In this document: positions 3,229 through 5,304 of the stretch, one piece after another
Numbering within the stretch: the first letter of the stretch is position 1
How the letters are laid out: each line of letters opens with the position of its first letter
Source: Clostridiales bacterium UBA1248
GTDB taxonomy: Bacteria > Bacillota > Clostridia > Oscillospirales > CAG-272
NCBI GenBank assembly: GCA_002308615.1
Contig: DBWC01000009.1
Span: forward strand, 6,585 to 11,888
Length of the DNA stretch: 5,304 bases
Direction of reading: 5' to 3'
Notes under the pieces: model-generated
The model's database searches: none
What the model was told of the DNA's origin: nothing
What the model saw: the letters and a program-made list of their open reading frames with translations, nothing else
Position numbers and translations under genes: made by a program

Positions 3229-5256
3229 ATGGCTAAAAGAAAAATATCGAAAAAAACGCGGAAAAGCCGCGTTTTGAAAAAAGCAGACAGACGCGCGCCG
3301 GCAAAACGGAAAGCTCCGCTCAAATCATATACGGGCGTATTTGACGGCTCACGCGAGGGATACGGCTTTATAACGGCGGACGAGGGCGCCGGCTTGTCCG
3401 ACGCGGATATCTTCGTCCCCGCAAAGTACGTCAGGGACGCCGTGAGCGGCGACAGGGTCAGCTTTACCGTATCGCAGTACAACGGCAGACCCGAGGCGCA
3501 TATAGAATCCGTTTTATCACGCGGGACAAAGACGTTTACAGGCGTTTACAAATATATAAAGCGCCGCGAGGGGAACAGGATTAAGGCGTCGCACGTCGTG
3601 ATAGCGGACAACAAAAAGCTGTGCTTTGACACATACGTTTCTCCCGCGCATTTAAACGGCGCGGCTGACGGCGACAAGGTGCTTTGCCGCATAACGTCGT
3701 ATCCCGATACGAGCAATCAGACGTCCGCGCACGGAGTTATCGAAAAAGTTTACGGAAATTCAGAAGAGCTTTACCCCAACGTTTACGCGATAATAGATTC
3801 ATACGGCGTAAGGACGGAATTCCCGGAAGCGGTGACGGAACAGGCGGAGTCCGCCGCGGCGCGCAGAGTTTTGAAAAAAGACAGGCTCGATCTGACGGAC
3901 GAGCGCATTTTTACGATAGACGGCGCATATTCAAAGGATTTTGACGACGCGATATGCGTAAAGAAGACGGATAACGGATTTGAGTTAGGCGTTCACATCG
4001 CCGACGTGTCGGAATACGTAAAGCACAATTCCGCGCTTGACGAGGAGGCGTATCTGCGCGGAACGAGCGTTTATTTTGCGGACAAGGTCATACCGATGCT
4101 GCCGGTGTCCCTCTCAAACGGCATCTGCTCTCTCAATCCGCGGCTCAACAGATACACGCTTTCGGCTTTTATAAATATAGACCCGGACGGCGAGATAAAG
4201 GACTGCAGGATAGCCGAGGCGGTAATAAGATCAAAGGTGCGCGGAGTATATTCCGAGGTAAACGACGTCATTGAAAAAGGCGATAAAAGCAGGTATTATA
4301 AAAAATACGCGCCGGTGTTTGACGACGGCGGGCTTGACGATATCCTTGCTTTATATAACGCGCTGAAGCGCAAATCGGAGCGCCGCCACGCGCTTGAGCT
4401 TGAATCCCCTGAATTCTGCTTTGACGTAGCCGACGACGGAACGGTGGAAAACGCGTATATAGAGGAGCGCGGCGTAAGCGAACGGATAATAGAGCAGTTT
4501 ATGCTCGCGGCAAACGAAGCCGTAGCTTCTTTGCTTATGAAACGCTCTCTGCCGTGCGTTTACCGCGTACACGGCTCGCCGGACACGGAAAAGATAAAAC
4601 AGTTAAAAGCCTTCGCGGATTCCGTGGGGGTTGACTCGTCCGCGCTGTGCGGCGACGAAATAACGCTTTACTCCGTTGAAAAATTCTTAAACGCCGCAAA
4701 GCGGCAGGGCAAGGGCGAGGTGTTTTCGTATCTCATACTGCGCTGTATGATGAAGGCGAAATACAGCCCGGAGAATGCTCCGCATTTCGGGCTCGGGGCA
4801 AGGTGCTACTGTCACTTCACCTCTCCGATACGGCGTTATCCCGACCTTACGGTCCACAGGATAATAAAAACGCTTCTGCTCCGTACGGATAAAGAACAGG
4901 AGCGAAAGCTGCGCTCGTACGCGAACAAGTCGGCTGAACATTCAAACGAATGCGAGGATACGGCGACGAAGTTAGAGCGCGATATGGACGATCTTTATAT
5001 GGCGGCGTACAGCAAAGATAAGATAGGCGAAAGCTTTGACGCTGCCGTGACGACCGTCACCTCTTACGGCTTTTTCGCGCGTCTGCCGTACGGCGCGGAG
5101 GGCTTTGTCAGACTGCCCGCTGTCAATACCGAATACGTCCCGTCACTTTATACCATCATAACACCGAAAAGGGCGTACCGTCCCGGTGACGTTATAAAAG
5201 TGACCGTGTCCGAGGTCAGCATAGGAAGCAGGCGCATAGAGCTTACCGCGATATGA
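3229..5256 (+). CDS. rnr: Ribonuclease R, 3'-5' exoribonuclease of the RNase II/RNB family
   Basis: Processive 3'-5' exoribonuclease that degrades structured RNA, takes part in rRNA and tmRNA turnover, and in many bacteria works with SmpB/tmRNA. It has 675 residues. Order: Lys/Arg-rich leader 1-32; first cold-shock OB domain about 35-85 (EGYGFITAD, DIFVPAKYVRDAVSGDRV); second about 103-177; RNB catalytic domain about 217-550; S1 domain about 599-673. The RNB metal site is intact in TIDGAYSKDFDDAI, with Asp231, 237, 239 and 240. LSNGICSLNP (295-304) and HFTSPIRRYPDL (529-540) are canonical. It is shorter than the well-known relatives (E. coli 813, B. subtilis 779): the N-terminal helix-turn-helix region and the basic tail after S1 are missing. 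The ATG has AAGGA seven bases upstream. Expression is probably from the secG promoter, modulated by hairpins on both sides of the start codon. RNase II is an alternative name, but the neighbour secG favours rnr. Confidence 0.93.
   Translation: MAKRKISKKTRKSRVLKKADRRAPAKRKAPLKSYTGVFDGSREGYGFITADEGAGLSDADIFVPAKYVRDAVSGDRVSFTVSQYNGRPEAHIESVLSRGTKTFTGVYKYIKRREGNRIKASHVVIADNKKLCFDTYVSPAHLNGAADGDKVLCRITSYPDTSNQTSAHGVIEKVYGNSEELYPNVYAIIDSYGVRTEFPEAVTEQAESAAARRVLKKDRLDLTDERIFTIDGAYSKDFDDAICVKKTDNGFELGVHIADVSEYVKHNSALDEEAYLRGTSVYFADKVIPMLPVSLSNGICSLNPRLNRYTLSAFINIDPDGEIKDCRIAEAVIRSKVRGVYSEVNDVIEKGDKSRYYKKYAPVFDDGGLDDILALYNALKRKSERRHALELESPEFCFDVADDGTVENAYIEERGVSERIIEQFMLAANEAVASLLMKRSLPCVYRVHGSPDTEKIKQLKAFADSVGVDSSALCGDEITLYSVEKFLNAAKRQGKGEVFSYLILRCMMKAKYSPENAPHFGLGARCYCHFTSPIRRYPDLTVHRIIKTLLLRTDKEQERKLRSYANKSAEHSNECEDTATKLERDMDDLYMAAYSKDKIGESFDAAVTTVTSYGFFARLPYGAEGFVRLPAVNTEYVPSLYTIITPKRAYRPGDVIKVTVSEVSIGSRRIELTAI
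3253..3275 (+). promoter_or_regulatory. rnr: Perfect hairpin inside the first codons of rnr
   Basis: AAAACGCGG and CCGCGTTTT are perfect nine-base arms around AAAAG, within codons 9-16 of rnr. The outline (A-run, GC stem, T-run) is that of an intrinsic terminator, although only four T follow before GAAAAAA. It could slow early elongation, cause premature termination, or affect ribosome loading. The codons are ordinary Lys/Arg/Ser/Val choices, so chance in a Lys/Arg-rich stretch is possible. Confidence 0.45.
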
Positions 5257-5304
5257 TAATATGAAACAAGGCGGGGAAATTCGGCGCGGCGTGATAAGGA
5301 AGTA
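5257..5304 (+). promoter_or_regulatory. Gap after rnr with a ribosome binding site at the right edge
   Basis: AAGGAAG at 5296-5302 is a good Shine-Dalgarno match with no start codon left in the window, so the next plus-strand gene probably begins within about ten bases of the edge. From Firmicute gene order, smpB is expected. No terminator hairpin follows the rnr stop codon, which fits continued transcription. An ATG at 5261 opens 14 codons but lacks a ribosome binding site. Confidence 0.4.

Noticed and set aside
5261..5304. Possible new gene starting at the ATG at 5261
   Set aside because: No ribosome binding site precedes it, the 14 visible residues do not resemble SmpB, and a better ribosome binding site lies downstream at 5296-5302.
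1..5304. CRISPR array, tRNA, rRNA, insertion sequence or phage remnants
   Set aside because: No regularly spaced direct repeats, no tRNA-like cloverleaf, no transposase motifs and no terminal inverted repeats with target duplications were seen on either strand.

Overview
The window looks like a chromosomal housekeeping segment of a Firmicute, most likely a gut-type Clostridium relative (Oscillospirales-like). This rests on the gene order secG-rnr, on purine-rich Shine-Dalgarno sites before every gene, on near-consensus sigma-A promoters in AT-rich spacers, and on coding sequence that mixes many ATA isoleucine codons with GC-rich codons. The family-level placement is inference. Every gene reads as intact except the one cut by the left edge. 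I saw no rRNA, tRNA, CRISPR array, transposase or phage gene.

Left part, minus strand (1-1200). The left edge cuts through the start of a gene for an ECF-like sigma-70 factor. Upstream of it lie a possible promoter and a 19-bp palindrome. Next is a class I glutamine-amidotransferase-fold hydrolase (peptidase C26, PuuD-like) that starts at 993. It has a near-consensus promoter (1170-1198) and a long leader of about 170 nt. That leader holds GC-rich hairpins and then five copies of an A-rich heptamer directly before the ribosome binding site.

Middle, plus strand (1260-2640). A class II tRNA nucleotidyltransferase / poly(A) polymerase-family gene (cca) with an HD domain is transcribed divergently. 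An A/T-only hairpin follows it.

Right part, plus strand (2650-5304). secG, the small membrane subunit of the Sec translocon, has its own extended -10 promoter and a short leader with a terminator-like hairpin. RNase R (rnr) follows after 59 nt. A strong intercistronic hairpin and a second hairpin inside the first codons of rnr bracket the rnr start codon. In Firmicutes secG-rnr is usually followed by smpB and ssrA (trans-translation). The last bases hold a good ribosome binding site, so smpB may start just beyond the window.

No new multi-gene system is visible. The points most worth a second look are regulatory or structural: the hydrolase leader (heptamer array plus hairpins, possibly a dispersed repeat), the hairpins around the rnr start, the repeat-built acidic tail of SecG, a short RNase R without the usual N-terminal helix-turn-helix region, and the uncertain start and operator-like palindrome of the sigma factor gene.
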